DNA of 64,000 bases from JABGQS01 sp963666505 (GCA_963666505.2 CAXXXL010000001.1:434001-498000); one strand, 5' to 3'. Shown: positions 16,615-26,037, counted from the stretch's first letter. The notes: a model not told the origin generated them from the letters alone. Translations and numbers: made by a program.

Positions 16615-18246
16615 TTATCGCTTTGTGAAACTTAGCTTATCTAGCTCTTTATCTACAATATCTTTATCAAGTCTTTTGAACAGTACTTCTATTTGTGGAA
16701 TATTAAAGCCGGAAACTGCCTGCTGTTCTTTCCAAGCCGGCTCTATGTTGAACCATTTTATTACTTTAGCAGAGGATGCAGGCAGATATGGTTCCAGAAG
16801 TAATGCGAGATTAACGATTATATAAACGCAGTTGTAGAGTGTGTTTTTACATTTGCTTATATCAGTTTTAATTGTATGCCAGGGTTTTTCTCTGTCGAAA
16901 TATTTGTTGGCATCTCTTATAAATGAAAAGATGTCCTTTAGCGACTTTTTTATTTCACCGCTGTTTATTCCATCTGATGTTTTGTTATACAGCTCTTCAA
17001 CTTGATGCCTGATGGCCGGCTCGACTTTGCCGGAAGGAACAATACTATCAAAGCTTTTGCTTATATATACAAGAGTACGGTTTACAAAGTTGCCATAAGA
17101 ACCGAGAAGTTCGCTGTTATTGCAGTATAAGAATTCTTCCCAGGAAAAATCTGCATCACGTCTTTCAGGCCCGCTGGACAAAAGATAGTATCTGATGGCG
17201 TCGGGATTGTATTTACCGACCAAGTCTTTTATCCATATTGCCCAGCTTCGGCTTGTCGATATCTTCCTGCCTTCGAGCGTCAGGTATTCACTCGAGATAA
17301 TGTTGTCGGGAAGGTTATATCCGCCGCCGTGGGCAAGCAAAAGGGCTGGCAGTATTATGGTATGGAACGGTATGTTGTCTTTGCCGTGGACATAGTAATG
17401 AACTGCATTCGGGTTCTTCCAATATGATTCAAACTTTTCTTTATCGTTATTACACGCCTGAAGGCTTCCCGAAAGATAGCCAAGAACATTTTCTGCCCAG
17501 ATATATACCTTTTTATCTTCATAGCCTTTTGCCGGGACATCAACGCCCCAGTCGATATCTCTGGTAATTGCTCTGTTTTTTAGCCCCTCGTTTAAATATC
17601 TTTTTGTAAAAGCCACAGCGTTTGGTTTCCACGCTCTGCGTTTGTCCAGTAATTCCCGGATTTCTTTCTCGAGCCTTGAAAGATCTAAATAAAGATTTTT
17701 TGTCAATATAAAATCTGCATCACCCTCACAAAGACTGCAGCGAGCTTCCAGAATATCTTTGGATTCCAGGATTACACCGCAGTCTTCGCATTGTTCGCCA
17801 GCAGTTTTATTGCCGCATTCAGGGCATTTTCCCGTTACCAGCCTGTCGGGAAGGAATCTGGAGCAGCTGCTGCAATATGCCTGTTTCTCTATCTTTTCAT
17901 ATATAAAGCTGCTTTTATACAGTTCTTTATGAAACTTTCTCACAAAGCTTATGTGTGCTTCTGATGACGTCTTGCCATAGTGGTCAAAGCTGAAGTTTAA
18001 ATAGCCAAAAGATTCTTTGAATTCGCAATGGTATTTGTCACTTATTATTCCGGGTTCAGCACCTTCCTGATTTGCCCTGATTGTTATCGGTGTACCGTGA
18101 CAGTCGCTGCCTGATACATAACAGACATCATTGCCTACGAGGCGGTGATATCTTGCTATAACATCTCCCGGCAGAAGGCTGCTGATGTGACCGATATGAA
18201 GTGAGCCGTTTGCATAAGGCCATGCTCCTCCTATAAAAACATTCAT
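16615..18246 (-). CDS. metG: Methionyl-tRNA synthetase
   Basis: Charges tRNA-Met. The 543-residue class I synthetase has FIGGAWPYANGSLHIGH, with the HIGH motif at residues 17-20, and SGSDCHGTP. A zinc-knuckle insert carries four CxxC pairs (CSSC, CPEC, CEDC, CSLC). The second signature reads KISTS (about residues 327-331) in place of KMSKS. An anticodon-binding helical domain follows, with no C-terminal EMAP-like tRNA-binding domain. The length and KISTS variant suggest a divergent MetRS branch found in some Clostridia. It is preceded by a T-box leader with an AUG specifier. Confidence 0.95.
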   Translation of the reverse strand: MNVFIGGAWPYANGSLHIGHISSLLPGDVIARYHRLVGNDVCYVSGSDCHGTPITIRANQEGAEPGIISDKYHCEFKESFGYLNFSFDHYGKTSSEAHISFVRKFHKELYKSSFIYEKIEKQAYCSSCSRFLPDRLVTGKCPECGNKTAGEQCEDCGVILESKDILEARCSLCEGDADFILTKNLYLDLSRLEKEIRELLDKRRAWKPNAVAFTKRYLNEGLKNRAITRDIDWGVDVPAKGYEDKKVYIWAENVLGYLSGSLQACNNDKEKFESYWKNPNAVHYYVHGKDNIPFHTIILPALLLAHGGGYNLPDNIISSEYLTLEGRKISTSRSWAIWIKDLVGKYNPDAIRYYLLSSGPERRDADFSWEEFLYCNNSELLGSYGNFVNRTLVYISKSFDSIVPSGKVEPAIRHQVEELYNKTSDGINSGEIKKSLKDIFSFIRDANKYFDREKPWHTIKTDISKCKNTLYNCVYIIVNLALLLEPYLPASSAKVIKWFNIEPAWKEQQAVSGFNIPQIEVLFKRLDKDIVDKELDKLSFTKR

Positions 18247-18284
18247 TATTATTACCTCATTTCATTAGTTATTGGTGGTTTTGC

Positions 18285-18587
18285 TGTACTAAAAAACTCT
18301 CACCTCCCTGGTATATAGATTCCAGAGGACGAGAGCATACAAAAGCTTCGTGGTACCACCTCAATTCACTTATACTTCACAGTATAAGCCTTTTCAAGTA
18401 CGTGCAAGAAATGATCTGCATTATACTCTAGCGCTCTAACGTGCGCACACGTCGTAGCCTGTAAGCTTTATGCTTAGTCGGTACGAGACTCCAAGATCAT
18501 GTTCGGCAGCCTTTGAAACACCTCTTCTCAGCAAGCGAGGTTCTCTGTAGATTCTATGGAATGCCTACTCTTCTTTTCGCAGTCGTT
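18285..18587 (-). ncRNA. T-box riboswitch (methionine) upstream of metG
   Basis: This fills the gap between metG and the SDR gene. The minus strand carries the T-box core GGTGGTACCACGAAGC (18359-18344). A terminator follows: CTCTC, CCTC and GG segments pair back with CC, GAGG-type and GAGAG segments, then six T near 18290. Further upstream is an AGAGAACC element. An ATG at 18500-18498 in a GAAC-ATG-A context is the likely specifier, matching methionine. Uncharged tRNA-Met would stabilise the antiterminator and switch metG on. The specifier loop was located by eye. Confidence 0.92.
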
Positions 18588-18593
18588 AAACAA

Positions 18594-18622
18594 ATTTTAT
18601 ATAAGAATCAAAGAAAAGTCAA
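18594..18622 (-). promoter_or_regulatory. Promoter of the metG T-box transcript
   Basis: On the minus strand, TTGACT (18622-18617), 17-nt spacer and TAAAAT (18599-18594). Transcription should begin near 18587. Confidence 0.75.
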
Positions 18623-18774
18623 TGTATACAATATGGAATAAAGGATTATAAAATAAACTATTTATGACTTTTGATTTTATTAAACGTGTTAGTGCCCAGA
18701 AAAATTGCAGAGAAAACTGTAAGCTGTTATCCTTGATAATGTATGATACCCAACAAATTTTGGAGGGAAAAGCT

Positions 18775-19560
18775 ATGGATTCTATTTTTTCCATGAAAGG
18801 CAAATGCGTTGTTGTGCCCGGGGGCTCTGGCATGCTGATGACTCCGACAATCGCTGAAATGCTCCGCTTGGGGGCAATGGTTGCAGTGGCAGATATTGTG
18901 CAGCCTCAGTACGAGAACCTGCCGGAAGAGTATTCGCACAATTTGTTTTATAAAAAGTGTGATGCGTATGATACGACTCAGATAAAAGAATTTTTTAAAT
19001 TTGCTAATGAAGCGATGGGAAATATTAATGTCTTGGTAAATGCAGCGACTTTCGGCGCTGGTTACGGAGAACATGCTGTGCCGGACAAGATGACTGATGA
19101 AGAGTGGGAGAAGGGCTTGGCCGGTTCTTTAGGGGTGGTGTTTAAATTCACCAGAGAGTGTCTGCCTTACCTTAAGAAGAACGGAGGCTCGATAGTCAAT
19201 TTTTCTTCTATGTACGGACACGTTTCGCCGGATTACAGGATATACGGAGAGTCTGGATATAACAACCCGTGCAACTACGGAGCGGGTAAAGCGGGCGTTT
19301 CACAGTTTACGAGATATTGCGCCGGGAACTACGGGCGGTATGGCATAAGGGTGAACGATGTGACTCCCGGGCCGTTTCCTAAAGAAGACCATCTAGCAGC
19401 GAACCCTGAGTTTGGCAGAGAGCTTGCAGCCAAGACGATGCTTGGCAGGGCAGGTATCCATAAAGAAATTGCTGGAGCTGTAATATACCTTGCAGGAGAT
19501 GCTTCATCGTTCACTACCGGCAGCAATGTGGTGGTGGACGGAGGCTGGACAGCATGGTAA
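18775..19560 (+). CDS. SDR family oxidoreductase
   Basis: A 261-residue short-chain dehydrogenase/reductase. The N-terminal nucleotide-binding loop reads VVPGGSGMLMTPTIAEML, an unusual form of TGxxxGIG. The rest is canonical: VLVNAAT, the catalytic Ser in SIVNFSSMYG, YGAGK as the YxxxK pair, VNDVTPGPF, and the C-terminal SFTTGSNVVVDGGWTAW. Substrate unknown; sugar or polyol dehydrogenases of this group are plausible. The start is the ATG at 18775 behind TTGGAGGG; an upstream ATG at 18664 lacks a ribosome binding site and adds 37 non-homologous residues. Confidence 0.87.
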   Translation: MDSIFSMKGKCVVVPGGSGMLMTPTIAEMLRLGAMVAVADIVQPQYENLPEEYSHNLFYKKCDAYDTTQIKEFFKFANEAMGNINVLVNAATFGAGYGEHAVPDKMTDEEWEKGLAGSLGVVFKFTRECLPYLKKNGGSIVNFSSMYGHVSPDYRIYGESGYNNPCNYGAGKAGVSQFTRYCAGNYGRYGIRVNDVTPGPFPKEDHLAANPEFGRELAAKTMLGRAGIHKEIAGAVIYLAGDASSFTTGSNVVVDGGWTAW

Positions 19561-19640
19561 ACAGTCCTTGAATAGGAATAAATGTTTGTGGTATAATGAG
19601 TTGGTATGAATGTAAATTATTGCATTTGGAGGGAAAAACA

Positions 19641-21083
19641 ATGTTTTGTATGAAATGTGGAACTGAAATCAAAAACGGAGTATGTCCGAACTGCGGAACT
19701 GTAGACAAAGATGCAGCATCAGCTGTTCAGCCTCAGCCGCCAAAACAGTCGCCACAGCAAACGGCACAACAACCTCCACAGCAGCCAGCACAACAAACGA
19801 TGCAACAACAGAGGTATTACGGGGCTCCGCCTGTATATCAGAATCCTTCACAGGCACCTTACGGTTACGAAGCCCAAAATATTGGTAGTGAGCCGCCCAA
19901 ACAAAGCCGCTATAAGCAGAAAGCGCCATGGAATAAAAAGAAAAAGAGGACACTGGCAATCATCATCTCTTCAGTAGCTTTTCTTTTGGTTGTCGGTGGT
20001 CTTCTTACAGGTTATTTACTGATAGACAAGAAATATAGCGAAGCGGTCGACGACTTAAGCAGGGAGCGACCGAAAACCGCTCTAAAATCGTTCGAAGAGA
20101 TAAAGTGGTTCAAAGAATCGGATGAGTATATCATAAAGTGCAACAATCTTATTACGTATAATGATGCTGTTGATATGTATGATGATGAGGAATATGAGGA
20201 TGCACTGCCTGTCTTCAAGCAGCTTGGTGATTATGAGGAATCGGAAGATTATGCACAACTTTGTCAGAACTATATAGACTACACAGAGGCAGACAGTCTG
20301 TTTGAAACGCAGGATTATGAGGCGGCGCAGACGATATTCGTTTCTCTGGGTGAGTTTGAAGACAGCAAAAACATGGCGCAGCTTTTCCAAAACAACATTG
20401 ATTATCTGCAGGCGAAGATGTATTTTGAAGATGAGGACTATGAAGCGGCAAACGAGCTCTTTGAAAAGATACCCGAGTTCGAAGATTCTTCGGATATGAT
20501 TTTTTATTGCGACTGCCTGATAAGATATAACGAAGCTTTGGGGGATATTGATAAAGAAAGCTTTTCTAAAGCAACGCAAGCGCTGGAAAAAATAAAGAAT
20601 GACATTTTGGGAGCCAGTCTGGATTTCACTGATATACTTGAGATGGAGGAGTTAAATTATAATCTTGGACAGAGCTATTTCGGCGATGAACTGTATTATT
20701 CTGCGTATAATGCATTCAGGGCTGCAGGGGGATATGAAGACTCTGCGGCTATGTCGGACAAGTGCATCCAGACTGTTAAAACAGAAGAAATTTATATTAA
20801 TCCGGACTATACTAAGAATACAGTAAAGATGACCTATTATGGGGTTGAAGACAGCAGCTTGAGCATATATGTAGAAGTATATCAGGATGGTACGCTTGTT
20901 TCGACATGCTTTATTAAATATGACGAGAAGCTTGTAGTAAAGTATCCGACGGGAAAGTATACTTTCAAGATATATGAGGGCGACAAATGGTTTGGCCCTG
21001 AGGAAAAGTTCGGTTCATCTACAGCGAGCGATTCGATTGTTGAGACGTTTAAATCTAATTATTACTATTGGATTGAATTTTAG
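19641..21083 (+). CDS. Zinc-ribbon membrane protein with TPR-like repeats
   Basis: A 480-residue protein. A zinc ribbon (CMKCG...CPNCG, residues 4-21) is followed by a Gln/Pro-rich linker (about 30-90), a Lys-rich stop-transfer stretch and one membrane helix (about 113-136, IIISSVAFLLVVGGLLTGYL). The external part holds several ~37-residue helical repeats with the pattern Y-x-x-A-x-x-(F/L)-x-x-x-(D/E)-Y-(E)-A-A...F...(E)-F-E-D-S. A beta-rich C-terminal domain ends WFGPEEKFGSS...YYYWIEF. It probably senses or binds something at the surface; function unknown. The start at 19641 has TTGGAGGG 9 nt upstream. Confidence 0.8.
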   Translation: MFCMKCGTEIKNGVCPNCGTVDKDAASAVQPQPPKQSPQQTAQQPPQQPAQQTMQQQRYYGAPPVYQNPSQAPYGYEAQNIGSEPPKQSRYKQKAPWNKKKKRTLAIIISSVAFLLVVGGLLTGYLLIDKKYSEAVDDLSRERPKTALKSFEEIKWFKESDEYIIKCNNLITYNDAVDMYDDEEYEDALPVFKQLGDYEESEDYAQLCQNYIDYTEADSLFETQDYEAAQTIFVSLGEFEDSKNMAQLFQNNIDYLQAKMYFEDEDYEAANELFEKIPEFEDSSDMIFYCDCLIRYNEALGDIDKESFSKATQALEKIKNDILGASLDFTDILEMEELNYNLGQSYFGDELYYSAYNAFRAAGGYEDSAAMSDKCIQTVKTEEIYINPDYTKNTVKMTYYGVEDSSLSIYVEVYQDGTLVSTCFIKYDEKLVVKYPTGKYTFKIYEGDKWFGPEEKFGSSTASDSIVETFKSNYYYWIEF

Positions 21084-21106
21084 GTAAAATAGATTTTATA
21101 ATAATC

Positions 21107-21140
21107 AAAGAACAACTGCCAGTTAAAGCAGTTGTTCTTT
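21107..21140 (+). terminator. Terminator after the zinc-ribbon/TPR gene
   Basis: Thirteen-bp perfect stem (AAAGAACAACTGC with GCAGTTGTTCTTT) and 8-nt loop, only a short T run. The 21141-21289 stretch that follows shows no gene. Confidence 0.75.
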
Positions 21141-21289
21141 GTTATTGGGAATAGTTGAATGTTTGATATAATATATCTCTTTTTTACGGGTTCTTGCATT
21201 TTGTTTTCTGGAGAAACATCGAAGATTAAAGCAAACAGTGCTTGAAGTGGGGGGATTATAGCTATCAGAACATTTTTGCGTGATTGTGT

Positions 21290-21319
21290 TTGACAAAAAA
21301 GATGCATTGCCTTTATAGT
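21290..21319 (+). promoter_or_regulatory. Promoter of ruvCAB-queA-tgt-yajC
   Basis: TTGACA (21290-21295), 18-nt spacer, TATAGT (21314-21319). A second TATAAT follows at 21325-21330 without a good -35. Confidence 0.6.
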
Positions 21320-21359
21320 TGAGTTATAATATAGAGAGTATTTACGGGAAGGCAAAGGA

Positions 21360-21854
21360 ATGATAACACTAGGTATTGACCCGGGGCTGGCGCTGGTTGG
21401 CTATGGGGTCATAAGCTCTGAAAAAAACAAGGTGACGTTGCTTGAATGCGGTGTTATATCTACTGCTGCGGGGACACCTTTCCCAAGGCGCCTTTCAATA
21501 ATACATGATAACATGAAGGATTTGATAGAGAAGTTTTCGCCTGACTGCATTGCTTTTGAAGAGCTGTTTGCCGGCAAGAATGTTAAGACGGTAATACAGG
21601 TTGCGCAGGCACGGGGGGTAGCTATGGCTGCGGCTTTCGGCACAGGAGCGGAGCTTTATGAATATACACCTATGCAGATAAAGCAGGCGGTGGTAGGATA
21701 CGGCAGGGCGGAGAAAAAGCAGGTGCAGGAGATGCTCAAGCTGCTGCTTGGTATGGAAAAAGTGATACGTCCGGACGACGCTGCGGACGCTGTTGCGTGT
21801 GCAATATGCCATGCTCAGATAGGCAGGTTCTCTGAGACATTCAGGATAAAATAA
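21360..21854 (+). CDS. ruvC: Holliday junction resolvase RuvC
   Basis: Endonuclease that cuts Holliday junctions released by RuvAB. 164 residues; LGIDPGLALVGYGVI carries the first catalytic Asp, and AFEELFAGKNVKTVIQVAQARG and RPDDAADAVACAICH carry the others, so the acidic tetrad appears complete. It starts with ATG at 21360 behind GGGAAGGCAAAGGA and leads ruvA by 9 nt. Confidence 0.97.
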   Translation: MITLGIDPGLALVGYGVISSEKNKVTLLECGVISTAAGTPFPRRLSIIHDNMKDLIEKFSPDCIAFEELFAGKNVKTVIQVAQARGVAMAAAFGTGAELYEYTPMQIKQAVVGYGRAEKKQVQEMLKLLLGMEKVIRPDDAADAVACAICHAQIGRFSETFRIK

Positions 21855-21863
21855 GGAGCGGAT

Positions 21864-22451
21864 ATGTACGACTATATTAAAGGCGAGATAGCCGAAACGG
21901 GCAAAGACTTTGCTGTGATCGAAGCAAGCGGCATAGGATATCTTATCAATACGACTGCGCATACGCTTTCGAATATAAAACCGGGGCATAAGACAAAAAT
22001 TTTCTGTCAGCTGGTTGTAAGGGAAGACTCCCAAACACTGTACGGATTTCATACTCCGGAAGAGCGCCGGATGTTTGTAAGACTGACTAGCGTGTCAGGC
22101 ATCGGCCCCAAGGTGGCGCTGGCTATACTTTCGGCAATGACTGTGAGCGAGCTTGCGACGGCTATCATTACGAGGGACGAGAGCGCTTTCCAGAAGGTAT
22201 CCGGCGTAGGAAAGAAGACTGCGGCCCGGCTGATAGTCGACCTTGCGGAGAAGATAGAGACATCTGAAGCGGTGGAAGCGGGGGGTGTTGCGGCTGCCGG
22301 GACAGCAGGCAAGGGAGCGGAAGCTGTTGCTGCGCTCGTGTCGCTTGGATATAACAGAAATGAGGCTGTGAGTGCGGTATCCGGTGTAAAGAATCTTGCT
22401 GATACGACGGAAGATGTAATACTGCTGGCCCTGAAGCGCATGGGAGGATGA
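21864..22451 (+). CDS. ruvA: Holliday junction DNA helicase subunit RuvA
   Basis: Binds four-way junctions and positions RuvB. 195 residues: an OB-fold (MYDYIKGEIAETGKDFAVIE), tandem helix-hairpin-helix motifs (SVSGIGPKVALAILS and VSGVGKKTAARLIVDL) and a C-terminal three-helix domain that contacts RuvB (AALVSLGYNRNEAVSAV). One base separates its stop from ruvB. Confidence 0.97.
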   Translation: MYDYIKGEIAETGKDFAVIEASGIGYLINTTAHTLSNIKPGHKTKIFCQLVVREDSQTLYGFHTPEERRMFVRLTSVSGIGPKVALAILSAMTVSELATAIITRDESAFQKVSGVGKKTAARLIVDLAEKIETSEAVEAGGVAAAGTAGKGAEAVAALVSLGYNRNEAVSAVSGVKNLADTTEDVILLALKRMGG

Positions 22452-22452
22452 T

Positions 22453-23493
22453 ATGGAAGAGAACAGGATAGTATCCGCACAATTTGGTGAGGACGATATT
22501 ACCACAGATTATTCACTGCGGCCTACTACGCTTGATGAGTATATCGGGCAGATAAAGGTAAAGGAAAATCTGCAGGTGTTTATGGAAGCGGCAAAGATGC
22601 GGGGAGAATCGCTCGACCACGTTCTGCTGTACGGACCTCCCGGCCTTGGAAAGACGACGCTTTCTTATATAATCGCAGCTGAGATGGGAGTGAACATCCG
22701 TGTTACTTCCGGGCCTGCAATAGAGCGCCCGGGTGACCTCGCGTCCATACTTACGAATTTAAATAAAGGCGATGTGCTGTTCGTTGATGAGATACACAGG
22801 CTGAACAGCAGCGTGGAAGAAGTGCTTTATCCTGCAATGGAAGACTATGCGCTGGATATAATAATCGGCAAAGGACCGTCTGCAAGGACGCTGAGGCTTG
22901 ACTTGCCGCCGTTTACGCTTATCGGCGCTACGACAAGGGCGGGCATGCTGACGTCACCGCTGCGTGACAGGTTCGGAGTTATCAACAGGCTGCAGATGTA
23001 TACGCCTGAAGAGCTGGCTATGATAGTGAATAGGAGCGCTGGAATCCTTGGCTGCGAGATAGAGGAAGAAGCGGCTATCGAGCTTGCATCGAGGTCTCGC
23101 GGAACGCCGAGGGTAGCGAACAGGCTGCTGAAGCGTGTGCGTGATTTTGCTGAAGTGAAAGGAACCGGAAAGATCACACTTGAGCTTGCAAGGTATGGAT
23201 TAGAAAAGCTTGAAGTTGATAAGATAGGCCTTGACGGGGTTGACAAATCTATACTCGAGACTATAATAGTGAAGTTCGGCGGCGGACCGGTGGGACTCGA
23301 TACGCTGTGTGCTGCGACAAACGAAGAACGTATTACTATAGAAGACGTATACGAGCCGTTTTTGATTCAGCTTGGGTTCATAAACAAAACGCCGAGGGGG
23401 CGTGTGGCCACGAAGCTGGCTTTTGCGCATATGGGCGCCAAGTACAGCGGATGTGATGCGCAGCAGATAAAACTGGACATACCGGAGGAATAG
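22453..23493 (+). CDS. ruvB: Holliday junction DNA helicase RuvB
   Basis: AAA+ motor of branch migration, 346 residues. DHVLLYGPPGLGKTTLS is the Walker A, LFVDEIHRLNSSVEE the Walker B and TLIGATTRAGMLTSPLRDRF includes sensor 1. SRGTPRVANRLLKRVRD carries sensor 2, and the C-terminal winged helix includes GFINKTPRGRVAT. Normal length and complete motifs. The upstream ATG has GGGAGGATG overlapping the ruvA stop region. Confidence 0.97.
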   Translation: MEENRIVSAQFGEDDITTDYSLRPTTLDEYIGQIKVKENLQVFMEAAKMRGESLDHVLLYGPPGLGKTTLSYIIAAEMGVNIRVTSGPAIERPGDLASILTNLNKGDVLFVDEIHRLNSSVEEVLYPAMEDYALDIIIGKGPSARTLRLDLPPFTLIGATTRAGMLTSPLRDRFGVINRLQMYTPEELAMIVNRSAGILGCEIEEEAAIELASRSRGTPRVANRLLKRVRDFAEVKGTGKITLELARYGLEKLEVDKIGLDGVDKSILETIIVKFGGGPVGLDTLCAATNEERITIEDVYEPFLIQLGFINKTPRGRVATKLAFAHMGAKYSGCDAQQIKLDIPEE

Positions 23494-24513
23494 TTGAAGA
23501 CAAGCGATTTTTATTATGAACTGCCGGAGGAGCTGATTGCGCAGACACCTCTAAAACAGCGTGACGCATCACGGCTTCTCATATATGATAGAAAAACAAA
23601 GAGCATAACTCACAGGGTTTTCAGCGATATAACAGAATATCTCGGAAAAGGCGATGTGCTTGTTATTAACGAGACGAAGGTGCTGGCTGCACGGCTGTTC
23701 GGCAGAAAACCGACGGGCAGGGCAGTGGAGTTTTTGCTGCTGCGAAGACTTTCGTTGACCGACTGGGAGATAATAATGAAGCCGGGCAAGAAGCTGAGGC
23801 TGGGTGATACTGTAGTATTTTCCGACAAGCTTTCCGCCACAATAATGAAGAAAAAAGAGGACGGGGTTGCTCAAGTGCGGTTTGAGTTCGACGGTGTGTT
23901 CGAGGAGATACTCGATATGCTTGGCGAGATGCCGCTGCCTCCGTATATACACGAGAAGCTGGAGGACAAAGAACGCTATCAGACGGTGTATGCTCTGGAA
24001 CCGGGGAGCGCAGCCGCTCCTACGGCTGGATTGCACTTTACGCCGGAGCTCATTGAAAAAATCGAGGCTATGGGTGTGAGGATAGCGAAGGTCTTGCTGC
24101 ACGTGGGTTTGGGGACTTTCAGACCTGTCAAGGCGGAGCGGTTGGAAGACCACATTATGCACAGCGAATATTACAGCGTTACGAAGCAAACTGCTGAAAC
24201 TATAAATGAAGCAAAGCAGAGAGGCGGCAGAATAGTTGCTGTTGGAACAACGAGCGTTAGGACGCTGGAATCGACTTCGGATGAAGAAGGCACAGTGAAA
24301 GAGGGCAGCGGTTTTACGGATATATTCATAACACCGGGATACCGCTTTAAGGCTGTGGACGTGCTGGTAACGAACTTCCACCTGCCTGAATCTACGCTGC
24401 TGATGCTGGTAAGCGCATTTGCGGGACGTGAAGAGACACTTGGGATGTATAAAACTGCGGTGGAAGAAAAGTACCGCTTTTTCAGCTTCGGCGATGCAAT
24501 GATGATAATATAA
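23494..24513 (+). CDS. queA: S-adenosylmethionine:tRNA ribosyltransferase-isomerase
   Basis: Transfers and isomerises the ribosyl group of SAM to make epoxyqueuosine in tRNA. 339 residues: SDFYYELPEELIAQTPL at the N-terminus, then EMPLPPYIHEK, GSAAAPTAGLHFTPELI, HVGLGTFRPV and FHLPESTLLMLVSAF, all family signatures. The start is a TTG (23494) placed directly after the ruvB stop, with GGAGGA upstream. Confidence 0.96.
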   Translation: MKTSDFYYELPEELIAQTPLKQRDASRLLIYDRKTKSITHRVFSDITEYLGKGDVLVINETKVLAARLFGRKPTGRAVEFLLLRRLSLTDWEIIMKPGKKLRLGDTVVFSDKLSATIMKKKEDGVAQVRFEFDGVFEEILDMLGEMPLPPYIHEKLEDKERYQTVYALEPGSAAAPTAGLHFTPELIEKIEAMGVRIAKVLLHVGLGTFRPVKAERLEDHIMHSEYYSVTKQTAETINEAKQRGGRIVAVGTTSVRTLESTSDEEGTVKEGSGFTDIFITPGYRFKAVDVLVTNFHLPESTLLMLVSAFAGREETLGMYKTAVEEKYRFFSFGDAMMII

Positions 24514-24524
24514 CGGAGGAAAAA

Positions 24525-25634
24525 ATGCCGGTAACGTTTGATATAAAAACAAAAGACAATGACAGCGCTGCAAGGACGGGAACGCTGCATACACCGCACG
24601 GAGACATAAACACGCCGGTGTTTATGCCGGTTGGTACTCAAGCGACCGTTAAGGCTATGACGCCGCAGCAGGTTAAAACAGCGGGAGCGGAGATTATACT
24701 CGCAAACACATACCATCTGTATCTGCGTCCTGGCCATGATATCGTAAAAGAAGCGGGCGGATTGCATAAGTTCATGGCGTGGGACAAACCTATACTTACA
24801 GACAGCGGAGGGTTTCAGGTGTTCTCACTTGGAGACCTGCGCAAGATAACGGAGGAAGGCGCTGCGTTTTCATCTCACCTTGACGGCTCGAAGCATATGC
24901 TTTCGCCCGAAAAAGCTATGGAGATAGAACAGGCGCTGGGCGCTGATATAATAATGGCTTTTGACGAGTGCACCGAGTACCCTGCGGAGTATAACAGAGT
25001 AGCGGCTGCGATGGAGCGGACGCACAGGTGGGCTCAGCGGTGCAAAGACGCAAAGACAAGGGACGACCAGACGCTGTTCGGCATAGTGCAGGGCGGAACT
25101 TACGGCGACCTTAGAGTAGAGAGCGCAAAGGCAATAGCTTCGATGAACTTTCCCGGCAATGCTATTGGGGGCCTGAGTGTAGGTGAACCAAAAGAGCTTA
25201 TGAACGAGATGCTGGATATCACAGTGCCGCATCTGCCGGAAAACAAGCCAAGATATTTGATGGGTGTCGGCACTTTTGACTGCATTATAGACGGCGTTGC
25301 CAGAGGCGTTGATATGTTTGACTGCGTGCTGCAGACAAGAATAGCAAGGAACGGAACAGCACTGACGAAGCGGGGGAAACTGGTAGTAAGAAATGCACAG
25401 TATGCACGTGATTTCAGGCCAGTTGATGAAGAGTGCGGCTGCTATACATGCAGAAACTTTTCAAGGAGCTATATACGTCATCTTGTTAAAGCGAACGAGA
25501 TACTCGGCAGCGTGCTGCTTAGCATACATAATGTTCAAGCAACGATAGATTTTGTGAAGGAAATACGCAGTGCCATTGAAAACGGAACATTCATTCAGTA
25601 TAAAAATGAATTTTTTGCGAACTATTATGCTTAA
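24525..25634 (+). CDS. tgt: Queuine tRNA-ribosyltransferase
   Basis: Exchanges guanine-34 for preQ1 in GUN anticodons. 369 residues: TPVFMPVGTQATVKAMTPQQ, ILTDSGGFQVFSLG (catalytic Asp region), GIVQGGTYGDLR, GGLSVGEPK, YLMGVGTFDCIIDGVARGVD and the zinc ligands CGCYTCRNFSRSYIRH. Directly follows queA, the next step of the same pathway run in reverse order. Confidence 0.97.
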   Translation: MPVTFDIKTKDNDSAARTGTLHTPHGDINTPVFMPVGTQATVKAMTPQQVKTAGAEIILANTYHLYLRPGHDIVKEAGGLHKFMAWDKPILTDSGGFQVFSLGDLRKITEEGAAFSSHLDGSKHMLSPEKAMEIEQALGADIIMAFDECTEYPAEYNRVAAAMERTHRWAQRCKDAKTRDDQTLFGIVQGGTYGDLRVESAKAIASMNFPGNAIGGLSVGEPKELMNEMLDITVPHLPENKPRYLMGVGTFDCIIDGVARGVDMFDCVLQTRIARNGTALTKRGKLVVRNAQYARDFRPVDEECGCYTCRNFSRSYIRHLVKANEILGSVLLSIHNVQATIDFVKEIRSAIENGTFIQYKNEFFANYYA

Positions 25635-25713
25635 TAACGAAAAAACGGTTGATAAAAAAATATCTATGATATAGAATGGGAAACGAAAAATATATTAAGG
25701 TAGGTAATTATAG

Positions 25714-26037
25714 ATGCCAGATGTAGCAGATAGCGGTTTTATGGGCTTTATAAGTCAGTACGGGATTTGGATACTAATGTTTGCAGTATTGATAGTTCTT
25801 ATGATCGTGCCCCAGAGAAGAAGAAAAAAGCAAATGCAGCAGATGATGGACAGCATAAAAACGGGCAAGATGGTAAAAACTATTGGCGGAATTTACGGAA
25901 AGATAGTTGCGGTTAAAGACGACCTTGTAACTATTGAAGTTCTTCCAGACAAAACACGTATGGTGTTTGCCAAAGGTGCAATCGCAACGGTTGAGGATGC
26001 ACAGACAGAAGAAGAAAATTCGCTGGACAGTAAGTAG
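25714..26037 (+). CDS. yajC: Preprotein translocase subunit YajC
   Basis: A 107-residue single-pass protein. The membrane helix covers about residues 13-30 (GIWILMFAVLIVLMIVPQRR), followed by RRKKQMQQMMDSIKTGKMV and a small beta domain (TIGGIYGKIVAVKDDLVTIE). YajC associates with SecDF-YidC. It is the usual gene after tgt. Confidence 0.93.
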   Translation: MPDVADSGFMGFISQYGIWILMFAVLIVLMIVPQRRRKKQMQQMMDSIKTGKMVKTIGGIYGKIVAVKDDLVTIEVLPDKTRMVFAKGAIATVEDAQTEEENSLDSK

